Assembly (NCBI GenBank): GCA_963691835.1
Contig: OY829383.1
Location: 1-64,000, forward strand
Direction of reading: 5' to 3'
Length of the DNA stretch: 64,000 nucleotides
Source: G963691835 sp963691835
Lineage (GTDB): Bacteria > Pseudomonadota > Alphaproteobacteria > Thalassobaculales > Thalassobaculaceae
Shown here: positions 15,998-24,740 of the stretch, piece by piece
Position numbering within the stretch: position 1 is the stretch's first letter
Layout of the letters: each line of letters opens with the position of its first letter
Made by a program: the position numbers and the translations under genes
Notes under the pieces: model-generated
Told to the model about the DNA's origin: nothing
Databases searched by the model: none
The model's input: only the letters and a program-made list of their open reading frames with translations

Positions 15998-16797
15998 GCC
16001 GCCGTCTCCGACCGGCCCATGATCTCCTCCTCCATCTCCCAGATCATCGCGAGGATCTCATCCCGGGTCTCTGAGAATGCCGGTTGCTTCTTGACGTCCC
16101 GCAGATCCGCGTTGACCGCGCTGTCCGCGAACGGCAGCGCGTACTCCCGATGAATTCGGCCAGGTCTGGGCGCCATGACCAGCAGGCGTTCTCCAAGCAG
16201 AAGCGCCTCCTCGACCGAATGGGTGATCAGGATCACGGTCTTCCCCGTCTCCTTCCAAAGCTTCAGGACAAGCCCCTGCATCTTCTCCCGGGTGAGCGCG
16301 TCAAGCGCGCCCAACGGCTCATCCATCAGAATCACGTCGGGGTCGTTCGCGAGGCAGCGGGCGAGCGCCACCCGCTGCTGCATGCCGCCGGACAGCTCGT
16401 AGACTGCCTTGTCCTTGAAGGCACCCAGCCCGACCGTTTCCAAAAGATGATCCGTGATCTCGGCCCGCTGCGCGCGCGGCATTCCCTTCATCCGAGGACC
16501 AAACTCTACGTTGGAGCGGACGTCCATCCACTCGAACAAGGCCCCTTTCTGAAACACCATCCCCCGCTCCGGCGCGGGGCCCGTGACCGCCGCTCCGTTC
16601 AACATCACCTGGCCTGATGTCGGCGCCATGAACCCGGCAATGATGTTGAGCAAGGTCGTCTTGCCGCATCCGGACGGCCCCAGCACCGACAGCAGTTCCC
16701 CGCTGTTGAGGCTGAGTGACACGTCCAGAAGCGCTTGAACCGAGACGCCTCCGGGGATCTCGAAACGCATCGAGAGGCTCTCGATCGACAGTGTCAT
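15994..16797 (-). CDS. tauB: Taurine ABC transporter ATPase TauB
   Basis: A 267-residue ATPase with Walker A GPSGCGKTT (about residues 40-48), Q-loop VFQKGALFEW, signature LSGGMQQRVALAR, Walker B VILMDEPLGALD and switch His in LITHSVEEA. This is the nitrate/sulfonate/taurine subfamily. It energises import with TauC and TauA. The gap to tauA (97 bp) holds a stable hairpin; the gap to tauC is an overlap. Confidence 0.85.
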   Translation of the reverse strand: MTLSIESLSMRFEIPGGVSVQALLDVSLSLNSGELLSVLGPSGCGKTTLLNIIAGFMAPTSGQVMLNGAAVTGPAPERGMVFQKGALFEWMDVRSNVEFGPRMKGMPRAQRAEITDHLLETVGLGAFKDKAVYELSGGMQQRVALARCLANDPDVILMDEPLGALDALTREKMQGLVLKLWKETGKTVILITHSVEEALLLGERLLVMAPRPGRIHREYALPFADSAVNADLRDVKKQPAFSETRDEILAMIWEMEEEIMGRSETAA

Positions 16798-16831
16798 CGC
16801 GTCATCCCATCGGCATCAGCGTTTCGTCCGG

Positions 16832-16863
16832 GCTACGGCAACCGTCACAATGGTCGCCGTAGC
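16832..16863 (-). promoter_or_regulatory. Intergenic hairpin between tauA and tauB
   Basis: GCTACGGC at 16832-16839 pairs perfectly with GCCGTAGC at 16856-16863, with additional inner pairing. There is no T run. Such stem-loops after a binding-protein gene commonly protect the upstream message and lower expression of the permease genes. Confidence 0.55.
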
Positions 16864-16894
16864 GGAGCGGTTAGATCGATGCCTGAGTTGCGGC

Positions 16895-17896
16895 CTAAAG
16901 ACCTTTGGCGGCGGTCAACGGACCCGCGTCCACGGCGCCGGCATAGGTATCCCGGGCGGAAGGGATACTACCTGCCTCCAGGAAGACCGCGGCGACGCCC
17001 TTCATGAACTCCTGTGCGCCGCCGTCGAGCCATTTCCCGGTCAACTGCTCCTCGACGGTCGGGAAGACGAACGTCGCCATGGTGCTCTCCGTCGCGTCCT
17101 CCGACATGCCAGCGTCTTTGGCGATGACCGGCAGCATCTCCGACTTCTGGGAGCCATCCGCCCACATGGCGTTCATGTCGGCGGTGACTTTGAGGAACTT
17201 CGCGAGGAGCTCTCCCTCCTCGGCGACGAAGTTCGCCGGTGCGGAGGTGACGTCAAAAACCAAAATCCCGAGCTCTTCCTTCTCCGGGCCGGTCAGCAAG
17301 ACGTTTCCGTGCTCCTTCATTCGGCGCAGCGCGCCGCCCCACCCGCACACCATGTCCAGGCTGCCTTGCGCAAACGCAGCCGCACCGTCCGCAGGTGCCA
17401 TGTCAACGACTTCCATGGTGCCGATGTCGACCGCGAAGTGTGACATCTGCTTTAGGAAGCCGAAATGCGCGGCGGTGCCGATCGGCACACCCACTTTCTT
17501 GCCTTCGAGTTCCTTGGCGTTGGTCTTGTCGATCTCGAGCTTGTCCGCGACGACGCAGTTGTCGTTCTCGGAGTAGCTAACGGCGACGTCGACCACTTTC
17601 AGGTCCTGCCCCGCTGACGCCGCCACCACGAAAGGCGGGATGCCCTGGCTGACCGAGATCTGCACATCACCAGACGCCATGGCCGCCGACATGGCCGTCC
17701 CGGCGTCGAAGGATACCCAGTTGACCTTCACGCCAAGCGCTTCGTCATACTTGCCCGTCGCCTTGCCGTATTGGAACGGCATCGGCCACTCAAGGAAGTA
17801 CCCGACCGTGATCTCGTCGGCGGCGGCCGCAATCTGGGCGGTCGACAGCAGCAATCCCGCCGCCAAAGCCGCGCGCAGCTTCGTCATCCTCTTCAT
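16895..17896 (-). CDS. tauA: Taurine-binding periplasmic protein TauA
   Basis: A 333-residue protein with a signal peptide (MKRMTKLRAALAAGLLLSTA, cleavage near AAA/DE) and an NMT1/TauA-type binding domain: ITVGYFLEWPMPFQ, GDVQISVSQGIPPFV, GKKVGVPIGTAAHFGF and AFAQGSLDMVCGWGGA. It captures taurine, or a related sulfonate, in the periplasm for TauBC. AAGGGA lies 7 nt before ATG 17896. Divergent from tpa; the shared 235-bp region carries repeats that look like TauR sites. Confidence 0.82.
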   Translation of the reverse strand: MKRMTKLRAALAAGLLLSTAQIAAAADEITVGYFLEWPMPFQYGKATGKYDEALGVKVNWVSFDAGTAMSAAMASGDVQISVSQGIPPFVVAASAGQDLKVVDVAVSYSENDNCVVADKLEIDKTNAKELEGKKVGVPIGTAAHFGFLKQMSHFAVDIGTMEVVDMAPADGAAAFAQGSLDMVCGWGGALRRMKEHGNVLLTGPEKEELGILVFDVTSAPANFVAEEGELLAKFLKVTADMNAMWADGSQKSEMLPVIAKDAGMSEDATESTMATFVFPTVEEQLTGKWLDGGAQEFMKGVAAVFLEAGSIPSARDTYAGAVDAGPLTAAKGL

Positions 17897-18012
17897 TTCT
17901 TTTCCCTTAGCGCTTTGAAAATTTTTGACCTGATGCTGGCAAACACGACCAACGCGAATTCACGAAGAACGTTAATAAACTTCCAAATATCACTGCAATG
18001 GGTTGTATCGGA

Positions 18013-18058
18013 CTGGACCTATCTATACCTTTGATCTGGCCCTATAGTCTGGCCTGAT
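18013..18058. promoter_or_regulatory. Candidate TauR boxes (three direct repeats)
   Basis: CTGGACCTAT (18013-18022), CTGGCCCTAT (18036-18045) and CTGGCCTGAT (18049-18058) lie in the same orientation in the tauA-tpa divergent region, with starts 23 and 13 bp apart. From memory, MocR-type TauR of Rhodobacter binds CTGGAC-type direct repeats upstream of tpa, so these are likely its sites here. Which pair is used is inference. Confidence 0.6.
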
Positions 18059-18131
18059 GACGTGCAACTTTTCGTTTGAATAGCGCGTGTTTGGTCAATT
18101 TTTGTGCAGACAATCCTGAGGAGCCGGCGTC

Positions 18132-19526
18132 ATGGCAAAGATCCAGTTTGAGAATGATCTGTCCGATATCATCGAAGCCGACCGGGCCCATGTCTGGCAC
18201 CACATGACCCAACACAAAGCATTCGAAACCACCGACCCGCGCGTGATTGTCGAGGGGCGCGGCATGCGTGTCTGGGATGCGACCGGCAAGGAGCATCTGG
18301 ACGGTGTCGCCGGCGGCGTCTGGACAGTGAACGTGGGCTATGGGCGTGAGTCGATCGCAAACGCTGTGCGGGACCAGTTGCTGAAGATGAACTACTTCGT
18401 CAACGCGATGGGGTCGGTGCCGGGCGCGCGGCTGGCGGAACTTCTGATCGCGCGGATGCCGGGGATGAGCCGGGTCTTCTATTCGAACTCCGGCTCGGAG
18501 GCGAACGAGAAGGTCTTCAAAATGGTGCGCCAGATCTCAAACCGGCACCACGGCGGGAAGAAGAATAAGATCCTCTACCGGGAGCGGGACTACCACGGCA
18601 CGACCATCGGGACCCTTTCGGCTTCCGGGCAGCCACAGCGCCAAGAACAGTTCGGGCCGATGACGCCGGGCTTTGTCGAGGTTCCGCATTGCCTGGAATA
18701 CCGGAGCCAGTACGGCCAGATCGAGAACTACGGTGAGCGGGCCGCCGACGCCATCGAAGAGGTCATCCTGCGGGAGGGGCCTGACACGATCGGCGCCATC
18801 TGCCTGGAGACGATCACTGCTGGCGGCGGCATCATTACCCCGCCGACCGGATATTGGGAGCGGGTTCAGGAGATATGCGAGACGTACCAGATCCTGCTGC
18901 ACCTGGACGAGGTCGTGTGCGGCGTCGGCCGGACGGGAGAGTGGTTCGGATATCAGAACTACGGACTGAGGCCGGACTTCGTGACCATGGCAAAGGGTGT
19001 GGCCTCCGGCTACGCGGCGATCTCCTGCACGGTCACGACGGAAGCCATCTTCGATCTCTTCAAAGACGATGCCTCAGACCCACTTGGCTATTTCCGCGAT
19101 GTCTCGACCTTCGGCGGCTGTACGTCAGGCCCGGCGGCGGCGATCGAGAACATCCGGATCATCGAGGATGAAGGCTTGCTCGCGAACACCAAAGCGATGG
19201 GCGAACGGCTGATGGGCAATCTCCTGGCCCTACAGGAGAAACATCCGGCGATCGGCCAGGTCAGGGGAAAAGGCCTCCTGCAGGGGCTTGAGCTTGTGGC
19301 GGATCGTGAGAGTCGTACACCGGCGGATGAGGTGAAGGTCCAAGCCGTGGTGGGGCATTGTATGTCCCAGGGCGTGATCATCGGCATGACCAACCGGGCA
19401 ATCCCCGGCCTCAACAACACGCTGTGCCTCGCCCCCGCCCTGATCGCCTCGGCAAGCGACATCGATGACATTACCGCCGCGATCGATGAAGCCTTGGGCG
19501 CGGTCTTCGGGGCATCGGCCGCCTGA
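18132..19526 (+). CDS. tpa: Taurine-pyruvate aminotransferase
   Basis: A 464-residue class III PLP enzyme converting taurine and pyruvate to sulfoacetaldehyde and alanine. The sequence follows alphaproteobacterial Tpa closely: ADRAHVWHHMTQHKAFETTD, GGVWTVNVGYGRESIAN, NSGSEANEKVFKMVR, YRERDYHGTTIG, DEVVCGVGRTG, and the PLP lysine in TMAKGVASGYA. GAGGAG at 18118-18123 is 8 nt before the ATG. The gene lies opposite tauABC and upstream of tauR. The next pathway step (sulfoacetaldehyde acetyltransferase, Xsc) is not in the window. Confidence 0.88.
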   Translation: MAKIQFENDLSDIIEADRAHVWHHMTQHKAFETTDPRVIVEGRGMRVWDATGKEHLDGVAGGVWTVNVGYGRESIANAVRDQLLKMNYFVNAMGSVPGARLAELLIARMPGMSRVFYSNSGSEANEKVFKMVRQISNRHHGGKKNKILYRERDYHGTTIGTLSASGQPQRQEQFGPMTPGFVEVPHCLEYRSQYGQIENYGERAADAIEEVILREGPDTIGAICLETITAGGGIITPPTGYWERVQEICETYQILLHLDEVVCGVGRTGEWFGYQNYGLRPDFVTMAKGVASGYAAISCTVTTEAIFDLFKDDASDPLGYFRDVSTFGGCTSGPAAAIENIRIIEDEGLLANTKAMGERLMGNLLALQEKHPAIGQVRGKGLLQGLELVADRESRTPADEVKVQAVVGHCMSQGVIIGMTNRAIPGLNNTLCLAPALIASASDIDDITAAIDEALGAVFGASAA

Positions 19527-19553
19527 CAGCGTCCCTCACCGGGGGGTGGCCCG

Positions 19554-21026
19554 ATGGGCATTTCCGTGGCCCAGTTCCAATTGGATCCTGGCTTTGAGGG
19601 AACGCTGCAGCAGCAGATTCAGCAGACCATTAGCCAGGGCATCCTCTCGGGCCGTTTCCTGCATGGGGAGAGAATGCCATCCACGCGGGCGCTTGCGGAG
19701 CAGTTGAACGTCAGCCGGATCACCGTCGCTCTCGCCTACGCTGAGTTGGTTGCGACGGAGTATCTCGTGGCCCAGGGGCGGTCCGGACACTTTGTCTCGG
19801 AGAACGCGCCACTGCCGCCCGACTTCAAGCTGGCCAACGCGGATCCGTCCCAGGAGTTTGATTGGGCAAGTGTCCTGACAAAGCGTTACGCGGGCCGGAC
19901 ACACCTCGCCCGTCCACGCAATTGGCGGAGTTATCCGTTCCCGTTCATTTATGGACAGCCCGATCCGAGGCTCTTCGACCACGATAACTGGCGCCGTTGC
20001 GCCCTGGAAGCTCACAGCCGGAAGGATTTCGAGACCGTTTCCGCGGATACCTACGAGCAGGATAACCCGAAACTCGTCGAATACATCGTCCGGAACGTGC
20101 TGCCCCGGCGGGGAATCTCAGCCCAGCAGAGTGAGGTCCTGATCACCCTCGGCGCCCAGAACGCCATCTGGATCTGCGCCCAACTTCTGCTTGGAGCCGG
20201 CCGAACCGCAGCCATCGAGAACCCCTGCTATCCTGGTTTGAGGCAGGTACTGGATCACTGTTCAAGCAAGACCGTCGCCGTCAATGTCGACCAGGACGGG
20301 CTGCCGCCGGACGATCTGCCAGAGACCGTCGATGTCGTCTTCACGACCGCCAGCCACCAGTGCCCGACAAACGCCACCATGCCGATGGCGCGCCGGCAGG
20401 AACTTGTTCGAAGGTCCCGGGAGGACAGGTTCGTCATCGTGGAAGACGACTACGAGTCGGAAATGTCGTTCTCTCAGCGCCCCCTTCCCGCCCTCAAGTC
20501 ACTCGATACTGCGGGGACGGTCATCTACATGGGCTCCTTCTCGAAGTCCTTGTTCCCAGGTTTGAGGCTTGGTTACATCGTGGCACCAGCCGCCTTCGTA
20601 CGGGAGGCACGCGCTCTGCGTTCCATGGTCCTGCGGCATCCGCCGGGGAGCCTTCAACGCACAACGGCCTATTTCCTCTCGCGCGGATACCACGACAGCA
20701 TGCTGACCCGGATCGGCAAAGCGTATGGCCGCCGCCGTGCAATCATGGACAAGGCGATCCATGATCACGGCCTTCACGTCGCAGGCGCGCGGCGGGACGG
20801 CGGCTCAAGTTTCTGGATGCGTGCGGAGAAGGGTGTGAACACCAGCGAGCTGGCGCTGACTCTTCGGGAACAAGGTGTGTTGATCGAGCCTGGCCAGGTA
20901 TTCTTCGAGCCCTCGGACGGTGTCGTCCACTTCTACCGGTTAGCCTATTCGTCAATCCCTTCCGCACGGATCGTTGAAGGGATCGAGCGCCTCGCCATGG
21001 CAGGGAGACATGCGTGCCTGATGTAG
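19554..21026 (+). CDS. tauR: MocR-family regulator, probably TauR
   Basis: A 490-residue fusion of an N-terminal GntR winged helix (about residues 15-80, with RMPSTRALAEQLNVSRITVA) and a class I aminotransferase-like domain with the PLP lysine in GSFSKSLFPGLRLGY. It should bind PLP, sense an amine and activate tpa and tauABC. Context between tpa and the repeats supports TauR. The related ectoine regulator EnuR is the alternative, because an ectoine hydrolase gene overlaps its 3' end by 13 bp. GGGGGTGG precedes ATG 19554. Confidence 0.75.
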   Translation: MGISVAQFQLDPGFEGTLQQQIQQTISQGILSGRFLHGERMPSTRALAEQLNVSRITVALAYAELVATEYLVAQGRSGHFVSENAPLPPDFKLANADPSQEFDWASVLTKRYAGRTHLARPRNWRSYPFPFIYGQPDPRLFDHDNWRRCALEAHSRKDFETVSADTYEQDNPKLVEYIVRNVLPRRGISAQQSEVLITLGAQNAIWICAQLLLGAGRTAAIENPCYPGLRQVLDHCSSKTVAVNVDQDGLPPDDLPETVDVVFTTASHQCPTNATMPMARRQELVRRSREDRFVIVEDDYESEMSFSQRPLPALKSLDTAGTVIYMGSFSKSLFPGLRLGYIVAPAAFVREARALRSMVLRHPPGSLQRTTAYFLSRGYHDSMLTRIGKAYGRRRAIMDKAIHDHGLHVAGARRDGGSSFWMRAEKGVNTSELALTLREQGVLIEPGQVFFEPSDGVVHFYRLAYSSIPSARIVEGIERLAMAGRHACLM

Positions 21027-22210
21027 ATTTGCCGTTCTCGCGGACGGAATACGCCGATCGCCTGTCCAAAGTGCGTGCCCGCATGGACGCGGCAGGGATC
21101 GAGGTCCTCTACACCTGCGATCCCTCCAACATGGCATGGCTGACCGGCTACGACGGATGGTCTTTCTATGTGCACCAGGGCGTCCTGGTGGGCCCTTCCG
21201 GAGACCCGGTCTTCTGGGGACGGGGCATGGACGCCAATGGCGCGTTGCGCACCTGCTACATGGCCGCCGAGGACATCGTCGGATACGCGGACGACTTCGT
21301 CATGTCGACCGAACGGCACGCGATGCAGGACCTTGCCCGTCTGATCGCCGATCGGGGGTGGGGCCGGATGCGGCTCGGCGTCGAGATGGAGAACTACTAT
21401 TACTCCGCCGGGGCGCATGCCGTGCTCTCCGAGGCCCACGGAGGTGGGATCACCGACGCGACGGCGCTGGTGAACTGGTGCCGCGCGCGGAAATCCGATA
21501 CCGAAATCGCCTATATGCGCCGGGCGGCCCGCATCGTTGAGAGGATGCACGCCGCCATCGCCGAACACATGCGCCCCGGTCTACGGAAGAATGATCTGGT
21601 CGCGGAGATCTACCGGACCGGTCTTGTGGGCGCTGAGGACGCGGACGGTACGTTCGGTGGAGACTATCCTGCCATTGTGCCGCTTCTGCCGACGGGTATG
21701 GACGCCACGGCCGCCCACCTCACCTGGGACGACAAGCCGCTGGAAGCCGGGGCAGGAACATTCTTTGAAATCGCGGGATGCTACCGCCGCTACCACACAC
21801 CGCTGTGCCGTACCGTTTATCTCGGCTCGCCACCCAAAGACATGCTGGCCGCCGAAGAGGCCGTTCTGGAAGGCATCGACGAGGGGATGGAGGCGGCGCG
21901 GGCCGGCAACACTGCGGGCGATGTCGCCCGTGCATTCTACAAGGTCCTCGACAAGCGAGGCATTCAGCGGGAAGGCCGTTGCGGGTATCCAATCGGTCTG
22001 AGCTACCCGCCCGACTGGGGCGAGCGGACATTCTCGATCCGGCCTTCGGACGAGACCGTGTTGGAAGCCAGCATGACCTTCCATTTTATGCCCGCACTGT
22101 GGATGGACTCTTGGGGACTTGAGCTTACAGAGACACTTCTGGTCCGGGATGCAGGACCGGCGGAGTGCTTGGCGGACGTTCCAAGAAAGCTCCTGGTGAA
22201 GAACGGCTAA
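21014..22210 (+). CDS. doeA: Ectoine hydrolase (DoeA/EutD type)
   Basis: A 398-residue M24/creatinase-fold protein. It matches the pattern of ectoine hydrolase: DPSNMAWLTGYDGWSFYVHQ, ALVNWCRARKSDTEIAYMR, GGDYPAIVPLLP, AHLTWDDKPL, GTFFEIAGCYRRYH, GYPIGLSYPPDWGERT and FHFMPALWMDSWGLE. The enzyme opens the ectoine ring to N-acetyl-diaminobutyrate isomers. The start is GTG 21014, overlapping tauR, with AGGGA upstream. No doeB deacetylase or ectoine transporter is in the window, so the gene may work with distant partners or on a related ring compound. A creatinase-like relative with another substrate is the alternative. Confidence 0.75.
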   Translation: MPDVDLPFSRTEYADRLSKVRARMDAAGIEVLYTCDPSNMAWLTGYDGWSFYVHQGVLVGPSGDPVFWGRGMDANGALRTCYMAAEDIVGYADDFVMSTERHAMQDLARLIADRGWGRMRLGVEMENYYYSAGAHAVLSEAHGGGITDATALVNWCRARKSDTEIAYMRRAARIVERMHAAIAEHMRPGLRKNDLVAEIYRTGLVGAEDADGTFGGDYPAIVPLLPTGMDATAAHLTWDDKPLEAGAGTFFEIAGCYRRYHTPLCRTVYLGSPPKDMLAAEEAVLEGIDEGMEAARAGNTAGDVARAFYKVLDKRGIQREGRCGYPIGLSYPPDWGERTFSIRPSDETVLEASMTFHFMPALWMDSWGLELTETLLVRDAGPAECLADVPRKLLVKNG

Positions 22211-22341
22211 CCATTCTTGCAGGGCTTTACGTCCGTCGACGGACATCAACCTTGGCTTCACCGCGCCGGAGCGATCACCGATCCGGTGCCGTTCGATCCG
22301 CGTACCACATCACAAAGCCCGATCGCCCCACCGGAGGACGC

Positions 22342-22902
22342 ATGATCCGTTTTCTATTGCTGACACTGGCCTTCTTTGGTGTCGCCAATCCGGCCCCGGC
22401 CAGCGATGCCGCTTGGGAAGCCATGAAGCGGCCGGGCGCCATCGCGTTCATGCGGCATGCCCTGGCGCCCGGTTTCGGCGACCCGGACGCGTTTCGCCTG
22501 GGCGACTGCTCAACCCAGCGGAATCTGAACCATGAGGGCCGTGATCAGGCCCGTCGGATCGGCGACGCCTTCCGATCGAACGGGGTCGCGGTCGACCGGG
22601 TGCTTGCCAGTGAGTGGTGCCGCTCGCGCGAAACCGCCGAACTGCTCGATCTCCAGACGGTCGAAGCCTTGCCATCCCTCAACTCTTTTTTTGATTTTCG
22701 GGATAGAGCCGATGCTCAGACCCGGGAGACGATGACGTTTCTTCGGGGCCTGGAAGGCGAACAGACGGTCGTGCTTGTAAGCCATCAGGTCAACATCACA
22801 GCACTGACCGGGCGCGGGACCTCATCGGGGGAGTTCCTCGTCGGCCGCCTGACCGACGAGGGCACACTTGAGATCCTGGGTTCTGTGCTGGTGCCTTACT
22901 GA
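22342..22902 (+). CDS. Exported histidine phosphatase family protein
   Basis: A 186-residue protein with a signal peptide (MIRFLLLTLAFFGVANPAPA) and the histidine phosphatase fold: the RHG-type motif appears as FMRHALAPG, the second part as SEWCRSRETAELL, and the distal His as VLVSHQVNI. The substrate is unknown; periplasmic location suggests release of phosphate or processing of a surface glycan. GGAGGA at 22333-22338 fixes the start. It ends in a nested hairpin shared with the converging chemoreceptor gene. Confidence 0.75.
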   Translation: MIRFLLLTLAFFGVANPAPASDAAWEAMKRPGAIAFMRHALAPGFGDPDAFRLGDCSTQRNLNHEGRDQARRIGDAFRSNGVAVDRVLASEWCRSRETAELLDLQTVEALPSLNSFFDFRDRADAQTRETMTFLRGLEGEQTVVLVSHQVNITALTGRGTSSGEFLVGRLTDEGTLEILGSVLVPY

Positions 22903-22942
22903 CGCCTCCCGCTCACCAACGCGCTACTTGGAGCCCATCAGA

Positions 22943-23006
22943 TAGAGCAGAGTCATAACCGGCGCTTTGATAACAAGATGATGCAAGCGCCGGACGATCT
23001 GCTCTA
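22943..23006. terminator. Nested inverted repeat between converging genes
   Basis: TAGAGCAG (22943-22950) pairs with CTGCTCTA (22999-23006), enclosing CCGGCGCTT (22959-22967) against AAGCGCCGG (22985-22993). It lies between the phosphatase and chemoreceptor stops and probably terminates both, although no T tract is present. Confidence 0.5.
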
Positions 23007-24713
23007 CCCGGTCATCTGCTGATCGACGACCGGCACCGCCGTTCTGACAATACGCGTCAATTGATCCGGCAGTTGGCCAACCGTCGTGGACAGTTGGTTC
23101 ACATTTGACTGCACGTCGCCGGACATGCCTTGAACCAGCGACGTCTCGTCCGAAACATAGGCGATCCGGGCCGCCACTTCGCGGGCGCCGTCCGCTGCCT
23201 GTTGAACATTCTCCGCGATGGCGGTCGTCGCTTCGCTCTGCTGGGTGACCGCCGACGCTATCTCGCCGCTGATGCTCCTGATCTTGTTCACTTTTCCGGT
23301 GATCCCGACGATCGCGTCGATCGCCTCCGTCGTGATGGTTTGCATCTTGCCGATCTGTTCGGTGATCTCCGACGCGGACTGCCGAGTCTGGTTAGCAAGG
23401 TCTTTCACCTCCCCCGCCACGACGGCGAAGCCCTTGCCAGCCTCCCCGGCCCGGGCGGCTTCGATGGTCGCGTTGAGTGCCAACAGATTGGTCTGATCCG
23501 CGATGTTGCTGATGAGTTCGATAACCTCATTCACCCGTTCCGCCGCCTCCGACAGGCTGCCGACGACGGCCTGGGTATCATCCGCCGATTGGGCAGCATC
23601 CGCGGTCAGATCATTGGCTTCGCCGACCTGCCGGGAGATCCCGTCGATTGAGGCCTTCAGGTTATCCGCAGCCGTACCAACGGTTTCCGCGTTGGCAAGC
23701 GCTTGTTCCGCCGCCGACGCGACCGAGGACGAGTTGTCCTGAACCTTCGACACGCGGGCCGCCATCTGGCGGACGACAGACTGCATGCCTTCTACACGAT
23801 CGCTTACGTCCTGGACCAAATGGTCAGCGGCACTCTCAACCGATTCCGCCATTTGCATGATCGACTTGGTTTTCTCCTTCTCCAGCCGCGCGTCGGCCGA
23901 TTTCTGCTCCTCCTCCAAACGCAGCCGTTCAATCGCACTCTCCTTGAAGATCTGAACGGCAGTGGCCATCCGGCCGACCTCATTGCGAAGGCCGATGCCG
24001 GGGACTTCGACAGAGTTGTCTCCCTCGGCCAAAGCCGTCATCGCGTTGCTCATCCGTCCGACAATCTGGTTCTTGGTCAGCAGAACGACGGCGATCAGCG
24101 CGCCGAAAGCGATCGCCAAAAACATGGATCCGATGGCGACCACCAACGCGTCGCTTCCAACTGCCGCGACAGTTCCATCCACGCTGGCGGCAGACTGGGC
24201 CTGGGCCTTGGTCAGTTCCCGCTCAAGAACAGCCATGGCGTTAACGGCAGGTCCACCGTCGATCGATACGGCCGCGTCGACCTCGGCCGGCGCCGCACCG
24301 TCGATCGCCATTTGCTCCGCCGCAGCTACGGCAGCTGCAAAACTGCCGATCACCGGTCCGATCTGGGCGAGTGCCGCTTTCTCCGCCTCGTTCACCCCCA
24401 AGGCCTCGTAAGCCACCATGGCGACAGTGGCCATCCGAATGGCCGCCTGGATTTTGACGATACGATCGCGGTCTTGCCGGAGGATGAAGTTCTTGTACTC
24501 ATGGACCATGCCGCCAAAACCGAGCGCGTCCCGCAATCTCGCTAGCTGGGTCCCCTTCTGCGCGGGCCCGCTTTCGAATTTTGTCCAGATCGTACCGATC
24601 CGCTCCACACCGTTCAGGCTGTTGAATGCCCCAAACACGGCGACGGCCGCGACGATGATGACGGACAGAGTGGTGCCGATGACGGCAGACTTAAGCGTCA
24701 GATTCCTAAGCAT
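23004..24713 (-). CDS. Methyl-accepting chemotaxis protein
   Basis: A 569-residue chemoreceptor: membrane helix at about residues 10-32, periplasmic helical domain (about 35-190), second helix about 195-220, HAMP domain (NQIVGRMSNAMTALAEGD), then a long coiled-coil signalling domain with the conserved hairpin tip EAARAGEAGKGFAVVAGEVK. The ligand is unknown; the periplasmic part is mostly helical (nitrate/four-helix-bundle-like). The gene follows a small periplasmic repeat protein by 27 bp and is likely co-expressed with it. No other che genes are nearby. Confidence 0.88.
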   Translation of the reverse strand: MLRNLTLKSAVIGTTLSVIIVAAVAVFGAFNSLNGVERIGTIWTKFESGPAQKGTQLARLRDALGFGGMVHEYKNFILRQDRDRIVKIQAAIRMATVAMVAYEALGVNEAEKAALAQIGPVIGSFAAAVAAAEQMAIDGAAPAEVDAAVSIDGGPAVNAMAVLERELTKAQAQSAASVDGTVAAVGSDALVVAIGSMFLAIAFGALIAVVLLTKNQIVGRMSNAMTALAEGDNSVEVPGIGLRNEVGRMATAVQIFKESAIERLRLEEEQKSADARLEKEKTKSIMQMAESVESAADHLVQDVSDRVEGMQSVVRQMAARVSKVQDNSSSVASAAEQALANAETVGTAADNLKASIDGISRQVGEANDLTADAAQSADDTQAVVGSLSEAAERVNEVIELISNIADQTNLLALNATIEAARAGEAGKGFAVVAGEVKDLANQTRQSASEITEQIGKMQTITTEAIDAIVGITGKVNKIRSISGEIASAVTQQSEATTAIAENVQQAADGAREVAARIAYVSDETSLVQGMSGDVQSNVNQLSTTVGQLPDQLTRIVRTAVPVVDQQMTG

Positions 24714-24740
24714 TTTTGCCTCAATGAGAAGAATGAAGAC

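Noticed and set aside
18132..19526. Reading the aminotransferase as DoeD or a diaminobutyrate transaminase because of the ectoine hydrolase nearby
   Set aside because: The N-terminal DRAHVWHHMTQHK and the other conserved blocks fit taurine-pyruvate aminotransferase, and tauABC lies opposite.
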